Assembly (NCBI GenBank): GCA_964200075.2
Contig: CAXNAA020000060.1
Span: forward strand, 1 to 30,466
Length of the DNA: 30,466 bases
Direction of reading: 5' to 3'
From: Sphacelaria rigidula
Taxonomy: Eukaryota > Phaeophyceae > Sphacelariales
Shown piece after piece: positions 24,501 through 30,466 of the stretch; positions within the stretch are counted from its first letter, which is position 1; each line of letters begins with the position of its first letter. Below the pieces are notes generated by a model. The model was not told the origin of the DNA and made no database searches. It saw only the letters and a program-made list of their open reading frames with translations. Both the position numbers and the translations under genes were made by a program.

Positions 24501-24751
24501 TTGTCGCTACTACGTTTTTATTCTTGTGATTTACTACACGGTCGATGTGCGAGAAACAGGGCCTACTGAAGAAGTGCATGGAGGAGGAAACCCCTGCCCG
24601 ACTAGGTATCAAGTGTCCCCTTACGGTCAACATGCTCGTGGGCATGTCCTGGGGCAGCATGCGGCATGTGGTCGCCGTATCGTGCGAATCGAGTAGCAGC
24701 GACGTGGATGATGAGGACAGTTTTGTCAGCGACAGTGAACGACTAACGTGA
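1516..24751 (+). CDS. Family A DNA polymerase, theta/nu-like (POLQ/POLN-like), C-terminal polymerase domain in 14 exons; 5' part lies outside the window
   Basis: Joined exons: about 1516-1635, 2478-2651, 3461-3511, 8778-8890, 10404-10563, 11394-11504, 11774-11890, 12834-12912, 14625-14674, 15213-15283, 15988-16117, 19478-19588, 21345-21404, 24560-24751. All 13 introns are GT-AG. Exons 2-14 total 1419 nt and stay in frame to a TGA. Visible motifs are VEMPAIPVLA (start of the thumb), KLKTTYVD, WNQTSVRTGRLS, motif A DYSQIE, motif B RTRAKVVCLGIIYG, TGRRRHLPEI, ERQAVNSVVQGTAADIIK, motif C IHDELVFE and SWGS near the C-terminus. Family A polymerases of this type act in nuclear repair (theta-mediated end joining, lesion bypass). 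The GIIYGMG and DVYRGLAAE segments favour theta; the QAERQAVN segment is also nu-like. An organellar Pol I-like enzyme cannot be excluded without the N-terminal half. Coding sequence is only about 6% of the span. Confidence 0.93.
2275..2322 (+). repeat. (CTG/GCT)16 trinucleotide microsatellite in intron 1
   Basis: Sixteen uninterrupted GCT units in intron 1 (1636-2477). They produce poly-Leu or poly-Ala frames that are not genes. A C-only run of about 13 occurs near 1960 in the same intron. Confidence 0.97.
2478..2651 (+). CDS. Polymerase exon 2: start of the thumb
   Basis: Fifty-eight codons from VEMPAIPVLAEMEVCGVVF to EFNLASPDQ. The IEMPLVPVL..ME..G and EFNL.SP.Q signatures of family A polymerases are plain. 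Acceptor actcaag, donor gtatat, phase 0 on both sides. Confidence 0.93.
2652..3460 (+). other. Intron 2, no recognisable content
   Basis: 809 bp between exons 2 and 3. I see no repeat pair, RNA gene or protein similarity in it. Confidence 0.6.
3461..3511 (+). CDS. Polymerase exon 3: 51-nt micro-exon
   Basis: Seventeen codons, VADLLFKTLQLPAPPVK, continuing directly from SPDQ as in the family pattern Q(V/L)..VLF..L.LP. Acceptor taccag, donor gttagt, phase 0 on both sides. Too short to be found by ORF length; it was found by asking what must follow exon 2. Confidence 0.9.
3695..5840. mobile_element. Large inverted-repeat (foldback-like) element in intron 3
   Basis: The left arm, about 3695-4363, matches the reverse complement of the right arm, about 5150-5840, with small gaps. 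Shared blocks include agcgcacttttcggttc at the outer end and gaaagaagtgtggaaagcc (right-arm spelling) near 4250 and 5250. The 786-bp spacer includes a copy of another repeat (4497-4745). No transposase is readable. It is either a foldback/MITE-type element or two head-to-head copies of one roughly 700-bp repeat. No clear target-site duplication was found. Confidence 0.85.
4497..4745 (+). repeat. Dispersed repeat family R1, copy A
   Basis: Begins with cacggttgatattacttgat, shared exactly with the reverse complement near 22830. Further in, tcattggggctg, gcagaacgcg and cgatttgaggtc are shared with 23570-23660. Non-coding; lies in the spacer of the inverted-repeat element. Confidence 0.8.
6120..7600 (-). 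mobile_element. Degraded non-LTR retrotransposon (LINE) in intron 3, antisense
   Basis: Read on the minus strand, 7550-7325 gives an AP-endonuclease-like segment (SERLMAMAFNVAGKSN; DDHLFVLIDTKA, resembling the LFVLMDANARTG motif). About 6680-6570 gives a SEQYMTGEDGNFL linker-like segment. 6513-6413 gives reverse-transcriptase domain 0/1 (EALRAMGNGKAMGPDVLPAD). Near 6213-6180 lies RIMEIW. The order endonuclease, linker, RT is as in jockey-like elements. Stops and frameshifts interrupt it, and the catalytic RT core (the YxDD region) is absent. Non-functional relic, 5' truncated or too diverged to follow beyond about 7600. Confidence 0.88.
7695..7772 (+). repeat. Two-copy 39-bp tandem repeat
   Basis: Units 7695-7733 and 7734-7772 begin gcagcccgatg and end ctgtatatt or gtgtatatt, with only a few mismatches. 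It sits just 5' (in element orientation) of the LINE endonuclease segment. Confidence 0.9.
7773..8777. other. Rest of intron 3, nothing recognised
   Basis: May contain the 5' end of the antisense LINE, but no endonuclease N-terminal motif could be read on either strand. Confidence 0.5.
8778..8890 (+). CDS. Polymerase exon 4: thumb (STS..VLE..HP motif)
   Basis: Encodes RASTSAEVLEGLLGKHPVV and then ILEFRGVNKLKTT, matching the conserved STS..VLE.L...HP......EYR...KLKST segment. Acceptor tttacag. The donor gtgtgt leaves two bases of a Thr codon (phase 2), completed by the first base of exon 5. Confidence 0.93.
8891..10403 (+). other. Intron 4, no recognisable content
   Basis: Long open frames at 9217-9765 (plus) and 9543-9800 (minus) overlap each other. 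Neither resembles a known protein, and the former runs through a T-rich tract as poly-Phe. I regard them as chance. Confidence 0.55.
10404..10563 (+). CDS. Polymerase exon 5: template/primer-binding TGR motif
   Basis: Starts with the base completing Thr, then YVDKLAEKAV, an Ala/Ser/Pro-rich loop, and WNQTSVRTGRLSCSRPNLQQ. The TGRLS..PNLQ block is near-invariant in Pol A and contains the equivalent of E. coli Arg668. The Ala-rich loop replaces the short linker seen in bacterial Pol I. Donor gtgtgt, phase 0. Confidence 0.94.
10857..11346 (+). mobile_element. 3' end of a non-LTR retrotransposon in intron 5
   Basis: Reads MYGGLRNGIGMKSYLHG (10878 on), then after a stop RKRYTGSREEEEVDV, a CCHC-like knuckle segment (PCGEAIESRTYIVAECEV, His replaced by Tyr) and ERDVLEGEMRDVNKGDMKSF, then KQEGDKICKRFLCNV. 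After a frameshift or deletion it ends GCVVNGQTTKASSE with TGA at 11344-11346. This is the typical C-terminal zinc-knuckle tail of a family of non-LTR retrotransposon ORFs. Several stops make it a relic. It ends 47 bp before polymerase exon 6. Confidence 0.88.
11394..11504 (+). CDS. Polymerase exon 6: palm motif A
   Basis: Thirty-seven codons from IPKGSDPLAG through NIRDAF to LMAADYSQIE. The Asp of DYSQIE is the first catalytic metal ligand (E. coli Asp705) and the final Glu equals the steric-gate Glu710. The acceptor gtccag follows a C-rich tract directly after a retrotransposon 3' end. Donor gtacat, phase 0. Confidence 0.95.
11774..11890 (+). CDS. Polymerase exon 7: after motif A
   Basis: Thirty-nine codons: MRVLADACQDPGL, a Gly/Ser loop (GSDGASSGGG), then DVYRGLAAE. 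Corresponds to ELR(I/V)(L/M)AHLS.D..L and D(V/I)(H/F/Y)...AAE of the family. The loop is longer than in E. coli Pol I. Acceptor acccag, donor gtaata, phase 0. Confidence 0.94.
12470..12500 (+). repeat. (TA)n microsatellite in intron 7
   Basis: About 13 AT units. A second imperfect (GATGAT/GATAAT)n tract lies at about 12702-12740. The rest of intron 7 (11891-12833) is T/C-rich and shows nothing else. Confidence 0.95.
12834..12912 (+). CDS. Polymerase exon 8: motif B / O-helix
   Basis: VFKKEAGTVSDAERTRAKVV then CLGIIY plus the first base of Gly. The O-helix pattern R-x3-K-x3-(F/Y)-x3-YG is kept for Arg754, Lys758 and Tyr766 (E. coli numbering), but the F/Y position reads CTA, Leu. Acceptor gtccag, donor gtgaga, phase 1. 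Confidence 0.95.
12913..14624 (+). other. Intron 8
   Basis: 1712 bp. It holds a SINE-like fragment at about 13995-14180 (listed separately) and a perfect palindrome at 13618-13634. The stretch gagaccgcggctggatcc near 13607 is shared with about 12418 in intron 7 (one mismatch), with weak T/C-rich similarity before it, suggesting two ends of one repeat family. No gene is seen. Confidence 0.5.
13995..14180 (-). repeat. SINE-like repeat family S1, 3' portion
   Basis: Aligns with 24935-25090. Shared elements in order are the ttgaac..tcccc block, tgggacga, agtct.aaggt, cggtgcacgcct (cggtacgcgctt in the other copy), ggatgag and gcgtcgac. The tRNA-related head is not visible, so the copy is truncated or diverged. 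Confidence 0.6.
14625..14674 (+). CDS. Polymerase exon 9: 50-nt exon after motif B
   Basis: Completes Gly and reads MGTPQVARKLGVTESQ, the usual GMG...LA..LGV continuation of the O-helix. Acceptor aaatag, donor gtgtgt, phase 0. Found by homology to the expected continuation. Confidence 0.92.
14675..15212 (+). other. Intron 9, no recognisable content
   Basis: 538 bp; a C/T-rich stretch at about 15020-15130, otherwise nothing seen. Confidence 0.6.
15213..15283 (+). CDS. Polymerase exon 10: fingers helix
   Basis: AHGLVRSFLKAFPKIEPFLA then ATR plus two bases of an Arg codon. Matches A......F...(Y/F)P.I..F. Acceptor acttag, donor gtactg, phase 2. Confidence 0.93.
15775..15900 (-). repeat. SINE-like repeat family S1, 3' fragment in intron 10
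   Basis: Contains cccttccctgggacgagtc, ggtctcgag and ccccggtacgcct in the same order as the 3' part of the 24935-25200 copy. Only the tail portion is recognisable. Confidence 0.6.
15988..16117 (+). CDS. Polymerase exon 11: GRRR and ERQAVN motifs
   Basis: YARDKGYVCTLTGRRRHLPE, then a short NNARSAVLKAQ segment and AERQAVNSVVQ. Contains the conserved GRRR.LP.I and ERQA.N...Q elements (Asn845 and Gln849 equivalents). Acceptor ggcgtag, donor gtgaac, phase 0. Confidence 0.95.
16118..17344 (+). other. 5' part of intron 11, nothing recognised
   Basis: No homology in any frame. C/T-rich between about 17060 and 17345. The opposite strand begins to carry relics only from about 17690. Confidence 0.5.
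17345..17592 (+). repeat. tRNA-derived SINE-like element (family S1) in intron 11
   Basis: Pol III internal promoter: A box TGGCTCAGTTGGTA at 17357-17370 and B box GGTTCGAATCT at 17401-17411, at tRNA-like spacing. The stems do not pair well enough for a working tRNA. The body shares the order of blocks with the minus copy at 24935-25200 (B box, a tcctcagaaacggg-like segment, tcgcgatacaaa), and an A-rich tail occurs at about 17583-17593. Confidence 0.75.
17690..18790 (-). pseudogene. Relic of a zinc-finger protein gene, antisense within intron 11
   Basis: Minus-strand exon 1 (to 18321) carries an open frame with KSRYMNDAFTTIQFTQDDLE and GLKGWSALSIQLQYPTGQ. It is followed by a GT-AG intron of 65 nt (18320-18256, gtgagt to ttcag), and exon 2 continues in frame with HTGGAPEYVACTTC. 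A C2H2 finger is visible: C-x2-C-x11-H-x3-H, Cys at 18225 and 18216, His at 18180 and 18168. Next come CGFC (Cys at 18129 and 18120) and, in another frame, RYGMSNHVATKH (about 17900-17864), a possible third finger. A TGA at 18138-18136, a further stop and at least two frameshifts (about 18540 and 17920) break it. The family is not identified; it may be transposon-associated. It could encode nothing today. Confidence 0.65.
19049..19164 (+). repeat. 29-bp minisatellite, about 4 copies
   Basis: Units start at 19049, 19078, 19107 and 19136 (exact 29-bp steps), each beginning t(g/a)aa(c/t)tc, for example tgaactcgagca. A partial diverged unit precedes at about 19025. Units differ at many positions and there are no spacers, so it is not a CRISPR-type array. 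Confidence 0.85.
19478..19588 (+). CDS. Polymerase exon 12: GTAADIIK helix
   Basis: GTAADIIKSAMVLLAVRLDQ, a short WRRSLQPGGDS linker, then PRMIMQ. Continues the preceding VVQ exactly as in Pol A. The linker before motif C is short, so there is no large palm insert like the one in human POLQ. Acceptor cggtag, donor gtgact, phase 0. Confidence 0.95.
20397..20580. other. Poly-C tract, 10-N assembly gap and GC-only patch in intron 12
   Basis: A run of 29 C (20397-20425), then a G/C-only patch, ten N at 20452-20461, then alternating runs of G and C to about 20575. Composition is unlike the rest of the window. The true length and sequence here are unreliable. Open frames across it (poly-Pro/Gly/Ala) are artefacts. 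Confidence 0.95.
20581..21344 (+). other. 3' part of intron 12, no gene identified
   Basis: A long minus-strand frame (20742-21278) has no recognisable domain. On the plus strand, ctttgcag at about 20795 precedes a short frame with ESIRRLLKLRIAANRRYP, but polymerase exons 12 and 13 already join seamlessly, so it is not part of the conserved protein. Confidence 0.45.
21345..21404 (+). CDS. Polymerase exon 13: palm motif C
   Basis: Twenty codons, IHDELVFECPAREEDLGKLK. The HDE triad supplies the second metal ligand pair (E. coli Asp882/Glu883). Acceptor gtcacag is clear; the donor gtgcta is weak but phase 0 and consistent with exon 14. Confidence 0.93.
21405..22650 (+). other. 5' part of intron 13
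   Basis: No gene seen. A hairpin lies at 22023-22045 (TCGTGCGT, 7-nt loop, ACGCACGA). The stretch around 22380-22440 resembles the reverse complement of 24340-24400 (caaaaaa.tgt.accgaccaa.a.cacgaac), indicating a further dispersed repeat in opposite orientation. Confidence 0.5.
22655..22855 (-). repeat. Dispersed repeat family R1, copy B
   Basis: On the minus strand it reads cacggttgatattacttgat, then the shared gtgcgcagaacgcg block, then a segment like copy C ending in cgag(t/a)attct(c/t)gg. Opposite orientation to copies A and C. Confidence 0.8.
23191..23298. mobile_element. 108-bp TTAA-flanked MITE with terminal inverted repeats (piggyBac-like)
   Basis: Left end TTAA-CCCTTTGACCGCGAGGG; right end, reverse complemented, TTAA-CCTCTACAACCGCGAGGG. 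About 18-bp imperfect inverted repeats bound a roughly 65-bp core. TTAA target duplication and CCC(T)-starting termini are hallmarks of piggyBac-type transposons. It has no coding capacity, so it would be non-autonomous. Superfamily assignment is inference from the ends only. Confidence 0.65.
23565..23740 (+). repeat. Dispersed repeat family R1, copy C
   Basis: Shares tttcattggggctg, cagaacgcg and cgatttgaggtc with copy A in the same order, and gagaattcttggta with the 3' part of copies A and B. A B-box-like ggttcaaattc follows at about 23810, which may belong to an adjacent element. Confidence 0.75.
23741..24559 (+). other. 3' part of intron 13
   Basis: No gene seen. A/T-rich around 24075-24180; repeat-like similarity at 24340-24400 to 22380-22440 in inverted orientation. 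Confidence 0.5.
24560..24751 (+). CDS. Polymerase exon 14: C-terminus with acidic Ser-rich tail
   Basis: GLLKKCMEEE, then RLGIKCPLTVNMLVGMSWGS, the normal Pol A C-terminal strand and SWG motif. It continues past the usual end with a Ser/Asp/Glu tail (SCESSSSDVDDEDSFVSDSE) to TGA at 24749-24751. An alternative acceptor six bases upstream (24554) would add Lys-Gln. No AATAAA is seen shortly downstream. Confidence 0.9.
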   Translation, partial: GLLKKCMEEETPARLGIKCPLTVNMLVGMSWGSMRHVVAVSCESSSSDVDDEDSFVSDSERLT

Positions 24752-24934
24752 AGTCCGTGTTCTCCTAACCTGCCTGGGCGGGTGCCGTCGATTTGCGTAC
24801 GCAGTTACTTCACGCTTCCGAGAAACACCGAGTGTTTGAAATTGTTATCGCTGAGAAACCCTTACGACCATAAATGCACGTTTCCATGGTCATGTTCAGT
24901 AGCACACTTCCTATTTTTCCCCTCTCGTCACATT

Positions 24935-25200
24935 TTGAACCATTTTCCTTCCTCGTGACGAGTCCACAGTCTCAAGGTATTAACCCATCCATCCCCGGTA
25001 CGCGCTTCGCATCTTTGTATCGCGAATTGGATGAGCACTTCTACACCGCGTCGACTCTCCTCAATGAAGCTTTTCCCTTGCTACTCACGTTTTCCCGTTT
25101 CTGAGGACGGCAATGACACACGTCCCAGAAAAAACAGTCGCATCTGCCGGGAATCGAACCCGCAATCTTTCGGCCTCAATGGTGCAGGAGCCGAAAAAAA
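24935..25200 (-). repeat. tRNA-derived SINE-like element (family S1), 3' flank of the gene
   Basis: On the minus strand a B box GGTTCGATTCC lies at 25160-25150 with a T-arm-like CGGG/CCCG stem, preceded by a shortened A-box region. The tail aligns with the fragments at 13995-14180 and 15775-15900, and the body with 17345-17592. Best copy of the 3' half. Confidence 0.75.
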
Positions 25201-25917
25201 CCCAAGCATGTTGTATTTTCTTTCTACGGCCTCCCCCCTCTCCATTCGTCTGTACAGTGCACGTTATCCCTCAAATACGTGCTAAATGCCTACTTATTGG
25301 ACTTGTTGGAAACATCTGCATGATGCTGTGGGTTGGCTTGACTTTATTTGGTGGTCGTGGTTGGAGACGACCCCCAACCAAGACCATCCCCTGCGGCAAC
25401 CTTGGATAAGAGCTACGAAAAACAACCACGACTTACATCTAAGCTTGTACAAATCAGTAACAACGGAAGGGACTCATGAGGAGCCTACAGTACAATGGTG
25501 GTGGTGTGTGCAGTGTTTCAAATACTTGAGTTCACCGTAGGACCGGTTTTCGAGATAAAATATGTTCAGGACTTAGTATGGAATACAGTAGACTCATTTC
25601 TAAGATAATCTCAAGGTGGCTGGTTTCGTCATCAATTCCAATTTTCAAATTGGTTGTTGTCTCAGGCTATATTCCAGATTCGGCATTAGATTTCTGTGAC
25701 AATAAACCCTCTCGGTTTTTTCGAAATACTTTTCAAAAAACGAGCAGGACTTTTCGAAAAACTGCTCAAACCATGCCCCCATTATCTGGAGTATAGGGTA
25801 GTACACTCAAGACAAGACAATTTTGCAGTGGTGTATGGAGTACAGAGTACTACACCCAACACAACACAACACAACACGACAGTTCTGCAGCATCACGAGA
25901 AATCCCGCGCCGTTCTA

Positions 25918-26232
25918 ATCGCGTTCCGCACGAGAAGAAGCAACAACAGCAGTATCAGCATCTTTACTGCCAGCAGATGTACGCGGCTGGGGGTGGGTCT
26001 TAAATTAGCCGGTGCCGATTTGTGTGTGTGTCAGCGCTGTCCAGCACGGTGGCTATCACTCGCAACGTATGTGGGTGTTGTCGCACGGTCGAAACGCGGA
26101 CCGTCTACGATCAAGGGCAGCAGCAGCAGCATCGCCGCCGGTTGATTCAGACCCATCCCTATCCACGTACATTTACTGGCTATAAAGATGCTGCTGATAT
26201 TGCTGTTTCTGCTTATCGTGCGGACGGTCCAC
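25918..26232. mobile_element. Foldback element of about 315 bp
   Basis: The left arm (about 25918-26020) and the reverse complement of the right arm (about 26125-26232) share tccgcacga, a cagcatcttta block, agtaaatgtacg (right arm) or agcagatgtacg (left arm), and gggtgggtct or ggatgggtct. The spacer is roughly 105 bp. MITE-like or hairpin RNA-like; no ORF. Confidence 0.75.
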
Positions 26233-26396
26233 GGCACTTGACAGCCCCCCGGATACACACAAGACCTAGAGGACCTAGTTTGATATTTTGCTGGCGTCGC
26301 GTCAGCGGCCCGGAAATCCCCCCCCCCCAGAGCAGAAAACACTATTTTTGTGCATTTGGGTTATTTTCGAATAAGCATCACGCTTAGACGCGAAAA

Positions 26397-26419
26397 CCAA
26401 GCTATGCAGCGTAGCTTGG
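26397..26419. other. Short perfect hairpin
   Basis: CCAAGCTA at 26397-26404, 7-nt loop, TAGCTTGG at 26412-26419. No T-run follows, so it is not a simple terminator. Meaning unknown. Confidence 0.7.
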
Positions 26420-28059
26420 GTGTGTGGAAAGCGCGCGCAAGAAACCGCAGTCCAATCCCCCGCTTCGGTGTCGAGTTGTAAGCGTTGCGCGATTGGCACT
26501 TTTGGGTTGAAGATCAGTAGCGTCTTTCGAGGTCGAAGATGGCAAATAAAAAAAAATCGGTGCGCATGGCGAGTATCCTTTGAAGTGTCGAACTACAGAG
26601 GGACAGTTGGCAGAAGAAAGACAGAGCTGGCGGCTGCTTCATGTCAGGGCTCCAGTTCAGAAGCCGAGGCGTCGAGAGCGATTTTAGCACGACTATGTGC
26701 GTTACATCTGCTGGCGACCGCGGTCATGTATTTAGTAACTGTCTGTATATACTATTAATAGTATTGGATATAATAAGTATTCAAATGAGATGCAAACTAT
26801 GCGATGTTTGACAACGGTTCCAGCGGAGAAGCCAAGACGCGAGGAGTGATTTAGATTTCAGACTGCGCACCATGTATTGTTACGGGTCGCGGCGTGGCGT
26901 GGTGGATAAGGACAGTACGATGATGGGCCGTCAGTTTCAAAACGACATTACGCCCGGAGGGCTGATTGTGGGAACTGGCTTGTACCGCAATCAGGAGCGA
27001 AGGGGGTAATCCGTCAAGAGACGGAATGCATAAACATGCCTTTACATCTGGTTGGGTCCGGTTCTCTCCAAGGATCGATTCAATCAGCGCCCCGGTGTTC
27101 ACTACTTCGCTGAAGTACAAGGTTTAAACACCACCATCGAAAAAGAGAAATCGAATCGGCCTGAAGCTGCGACCGAGATATCCTGAAGTTCGTTGTGTAT
27201 CGTTCTGCGTTGGACTTTCCCACGTGCTGTGAGCTTACTTTTGTTTCAAGGAACACGGTGAGACTGTTACGATGTTTGATTCAGACAACGAGCAGATGCA
27301 TGAGGGTCGACAAAATAGTAAAACGAACAATGTGTGCAAATAGATAGTGAAACGTGGAATTATATGGTAAAAGTAAATCGCATTTGCATGAGCTAGCGAG
27401 TCGTCGTAACTTACATGATCGAAATGCTACTGTTGTTTGCTCTAGAGTTCGACTTGTACTGTAGCGATACACGTTGTCAACAACAACGACTGGCCAATAC
27501 TATTCTGTTTGTAAGATGGCGCTTCTACAACCGGGACTATTGTGTGGACTGATGTCATCCGTGACATGTTGATCACTCCTCTTGCGATTTTCCGAAATGC
27601 GCTCCTTCAACAACGCATACACCACAGTGATTTTTCGGCCCCGATACATGAAGATTCGTTGTTCGCCTCAAACGAGAACCCCGCATGTGATGACGAATTT
27701 TTCTGTCTGAGAATGACGAATGAACGAACTGGTCCTCGGTCAATCGCTGGACTTTGAGCTTGCTGATGACTGATCATACAGCTGAAATCCAGCTACCTAG
27801 ACTGTTTTCATGTACTACGGTCTGTCTGATGCCGTTGAACTGGGGGTGTAAAGGCAGGTAATCTGTTGTGTGCATCTCGCATCATCTGAAATAGCGTTGC
27901 ACAACGCTTGCACAGTGCACGAACCAGGCTGATACCCCATACACATTGCCATATAAATGCGGAGGGTTTTTAGATGTGATGATCTTCCTTACGCCTTGAA
28001 ATAAATCTGCTTCCACGGAGTGGGTACAGGAACAAAATGTGAAAGTTGAACCTGCAAGG
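26420..28059. other. Intergenic, nothing recognised
   Basis: Short frames such as 26851-27120 (minus) and 27542-27757 (plus) show no known motif and no splice-consistent continuation. Confidence 0.5.
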
Positions 28060-29560
28060 AGGTGTGACATGAGACAACTTGGTGCTTGCTCTATACACCA
28101 CATCATGGTTGACGCCAAGATGAAATGATTCTCCACACCGCTTTGCTGTATTCTTGGATTCCATCACTGCTGTAAGCCCGAGTTCGCTGTGTAATGCAGC
28201 TGCTCAGTTTTACTGTAGGCTCTGATTTGGTCGTGTGATGAGACAACGCCATGCTTGCTATATACCCGTGACAGGTCAAATATTGTCGTGTAGACCTGAT
28301 TGAGTAGAGTCACGGTGGATACTAGGATTGCGTGACTCTCCACACTGCTTTGCTAAATATTTCCATGAAACAGCTGCTGTATGTTTTCTGCTGTGCAATG
28401 CAGCTGAAAGGAGCGACGCTATGCTACCTCACACATCAAGCTTGCTGTTTACTGTATTCGTCACACGTGAGTTTACACTGCAACTCAAAATGAAGTAAAA
28501 CCACTGTGCCCGTTTCACACGCCCTGCTTACCGACGCCAGCTGGGGTTCAAGTTTGAAGTTGTTCAACCCAAGCCTACGCAATGATACCCCTGCAGCCCC
28601 GTCGTAAAACAACCGTTGCGATTGGTAGTGATGATGCTATAAAGGATGGCTGTTGTAAGCGACATACATTATTGCCTGGATGCTACGTTTATCGCTCTCG
28701 AAAATCACAGACGCACGGGAGAGTGCTTTAGGTGTCCAAAGGTTGCCGGGGCGCGATCGTTTTCATGCATTCAGGTACTTTAGCTTCGAGTGACGTACTT
28801 TCACTGGAGGCGCGAATATCCGCGTGTTACAGTCACATGTAGAAACGGGATGGGGCATGCAAACTAGGTTGGATCTATATATCAGTTCAACCCCACTGCT
28901 TCAAGTTTAAGCTCTAGGTGTTGCCGCTGGACGGAGAAGCGTTGGACTCGTTCACATCTGACGCCGCTGTTGCCATATGCTTCGATTTTTGCATAGTGAT
29001 GCTTGGTTCATGCAAACTCCACTTCGGTAAGACCCGCTAGATGAAAAATCGCTTGTGTCTCCGCAAATTGGGTTGCGATATCACCCTGGGGTTTTACGAC
29101 ATGCAACCGTCTTATTTAGTGTGACGATGCTGTTACAGGATGGCTGTACAAGATATCTGAACTGCTGCTTGCAACCGCCGTACCCATTGGGCACACAGAA
29201 TTGTATTGCTGCATTCACGTCCTGACTGAGTGTTGGCCTTGGTGTGAATGTGCAAACAAGTGCTCGTCCAACAACTAACTGTTGTATTTTACACCGACAG
29301 CCGATTGCTTGACAGAGTCATTTTTCTTGCTTCATTATTCACCCTGCACATGAGTCGTACTGCGATACTTTTGGATACCGACGCTCAGTTCTTCAACATG
29401 CTACCGTCTGATTGATTTATGATTGCTGTTACAATATTACGGATGTACAGAATGACGGCACTGACTGTTTACGGCCTGCACCATCTTCTCGATGAAATCC
29501 TTGACTTTATACTCAGTCTAACAGTGCATGAGTGATGTACTTTCACTGTAGGAACAAAAC
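28060..29560. repeat. Old internally repeated region
   Basis: Two sets of diverged copies. Set 1: atgagacaac..gcttgct(c/a)tata at 28066 and 28237, with ctccacac.gctttgct at about 28128 and 28336 and gtg(t/c)aatgcagctg at about 28189 and 28403. Set 2: gatg(a/c)t..(a/g)tta...gatgtac-like blocks at about 28580, 29078 and 29374, including ggatggctgt, and gagtga(c/t)gtactttcactg at about 28789 and 29530. Spacing is irregular (170-740 bp), and no long ORF spans the repeats. Confidence 0.65.
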
Positions 29561-30466
29561 TGTCCCGAATCACCATCGAATGTCAAATGTCGGACAATGC
29601 AGCCGTGTAATGTTTATTCGAGTCTATATACTGTGGGGACACATGAGGTAGCGATGGCAGTGTTACCTGGGTGAAACTACTGAACGCGATATCAACCAGC
29701 CGATGGGAGTTAACGAACTGCCTGTGGAAGAGATACACAGGAGCTATCGAGATGTTGTCGGCTACAACTAGTACCGAGTACAGCATATACTTTCAGGAAC
29801 GCGAACCATTTGCCAGGGTATCTCATGCATGATCACGGATGCAACGGTGAAATAACGTCATTTTTACTCTATACTTCGCAAATTCACAAAACTGCTTGTA
29901 TGACCGTAATGTCAAACTGGTTGTGCATACATGCTACAAGGCACGATACCATGTAAGCCGATTAGCCGTGAACGAAAATGGCGAGGCTTGAGTGAACGAA
30001 ACATGAGGTATTTACCCCACCCCCTGGTCAGGGGGGGCAAATTGTTAATGCTCAAAATGCTTTATCATCATGGAAAATGGATGTAACCTCTACGTGGCTC
30101 CCCTGCTTGATCGTTTGCGCCCTTGGTAGATATCTTCAAAGAGTATATGCGAGCAATGCATGCGTAAAACAAATGGAGAGTTATGTGAAGTTGTTTCGAT
30201 TCTAAGAGATCAAACCCAACCGTGTACTTCTAGCTTACATTTCGACTGTGAATACATGGGTGGGTGTTTACAGCTGCACTTTTGTCATCGACTATGCTCA
30301 CGCTCTGCCATGGGCAACAGAGATGCAGGATATAATGCGGTACAAATAGCATGGACCATGTTGCAATTACGGAGGGTTAGGTGACCAATCAGGACACTTT
30401 CTACGATAGCCCCCCCCCCCAAAAGTGCATGGTTCTGGGAGGCAAAATCTTCACGTGAATCGAAAT
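29561..30466. other. End of window, nothing recognised
   Basis: A small C/G hairpin (ccccctg-gt-caggggg) near 30020-30036 and a run of 10 C at about 30411. No gene or RNA identified. Confidence 0.5.

Overview
The window reads as nuclear DNA from an intron-rich eukaryote. There are no operons or bacterial-type genes. A single gene is spread over 23 kb as short exons with GT-AG introns, and the introns hold degraded non-LTR retrotransposons, tRNA-derived SINE-like copies, foldback elements and microsatellites. Base composition is close to balanced, and (CTG)n and poly-C tracts are present. A large-intron alga or other protist would fit; a brown alga or related stramenopile is only a guess.

Main gene (plus strand, about 1516 to 24751): fourteen exons together encode the C-terminal polymerase domain of a family A DNA polymerase of the POLQ/POLN (theta/nu) type. 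Thumb, palm and fingers motifs appear in the correct order, and every junction from exon 2 on joins in frame: 1419 nt, 472 residues plus stop. Metal-binding and most active-site residues are intact. The O-helix residue equivalent to E. coli Pol I Phe762 is leucine, which is unusual. The 5' part of the gene (exonuclease-like region and any helicase domain) lies outside the window.

Layout: 1-1515 holds a diverged direct repeat pair and is otherwise featureless. Intron 1 contains (CTG)16. Intron 3 (5.3 kb) contains a roughly 2.1 kb inverted-repeat structure and an antisense non-LTR retrotransposon relic with endonuclease and reverse-transcriptase fragments. Intron 5 ends with the 3' end of another non-LTR element in sense orientation. 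Introns 8, 10 and 11 carry SINE-like copies. Intron 11 also carries, on the opposite strand, the relic of a zinc-finger gene with a recognisable 65-nt intron, followed by a 29-bp minisatellite. Intron 12 contains a poly-C tract, a 10-N assembly gap and an abnormal GC-rich patch. Intron 13 carries two copies of a repeat shared with intron 3 and a 108-bp TTAA-flanked MITE resembling piggyBac termini.

3' flank (24752-30466): a SINE-like copy with a B box, a roughly 315-bp foldback element, small hairpins, and about 1.5 kb of old internally repeated DNA (28060-29560). I see no second intact gene. Apart from the polymerase, the content is mobile-element debris, mostly sitting in the introns.
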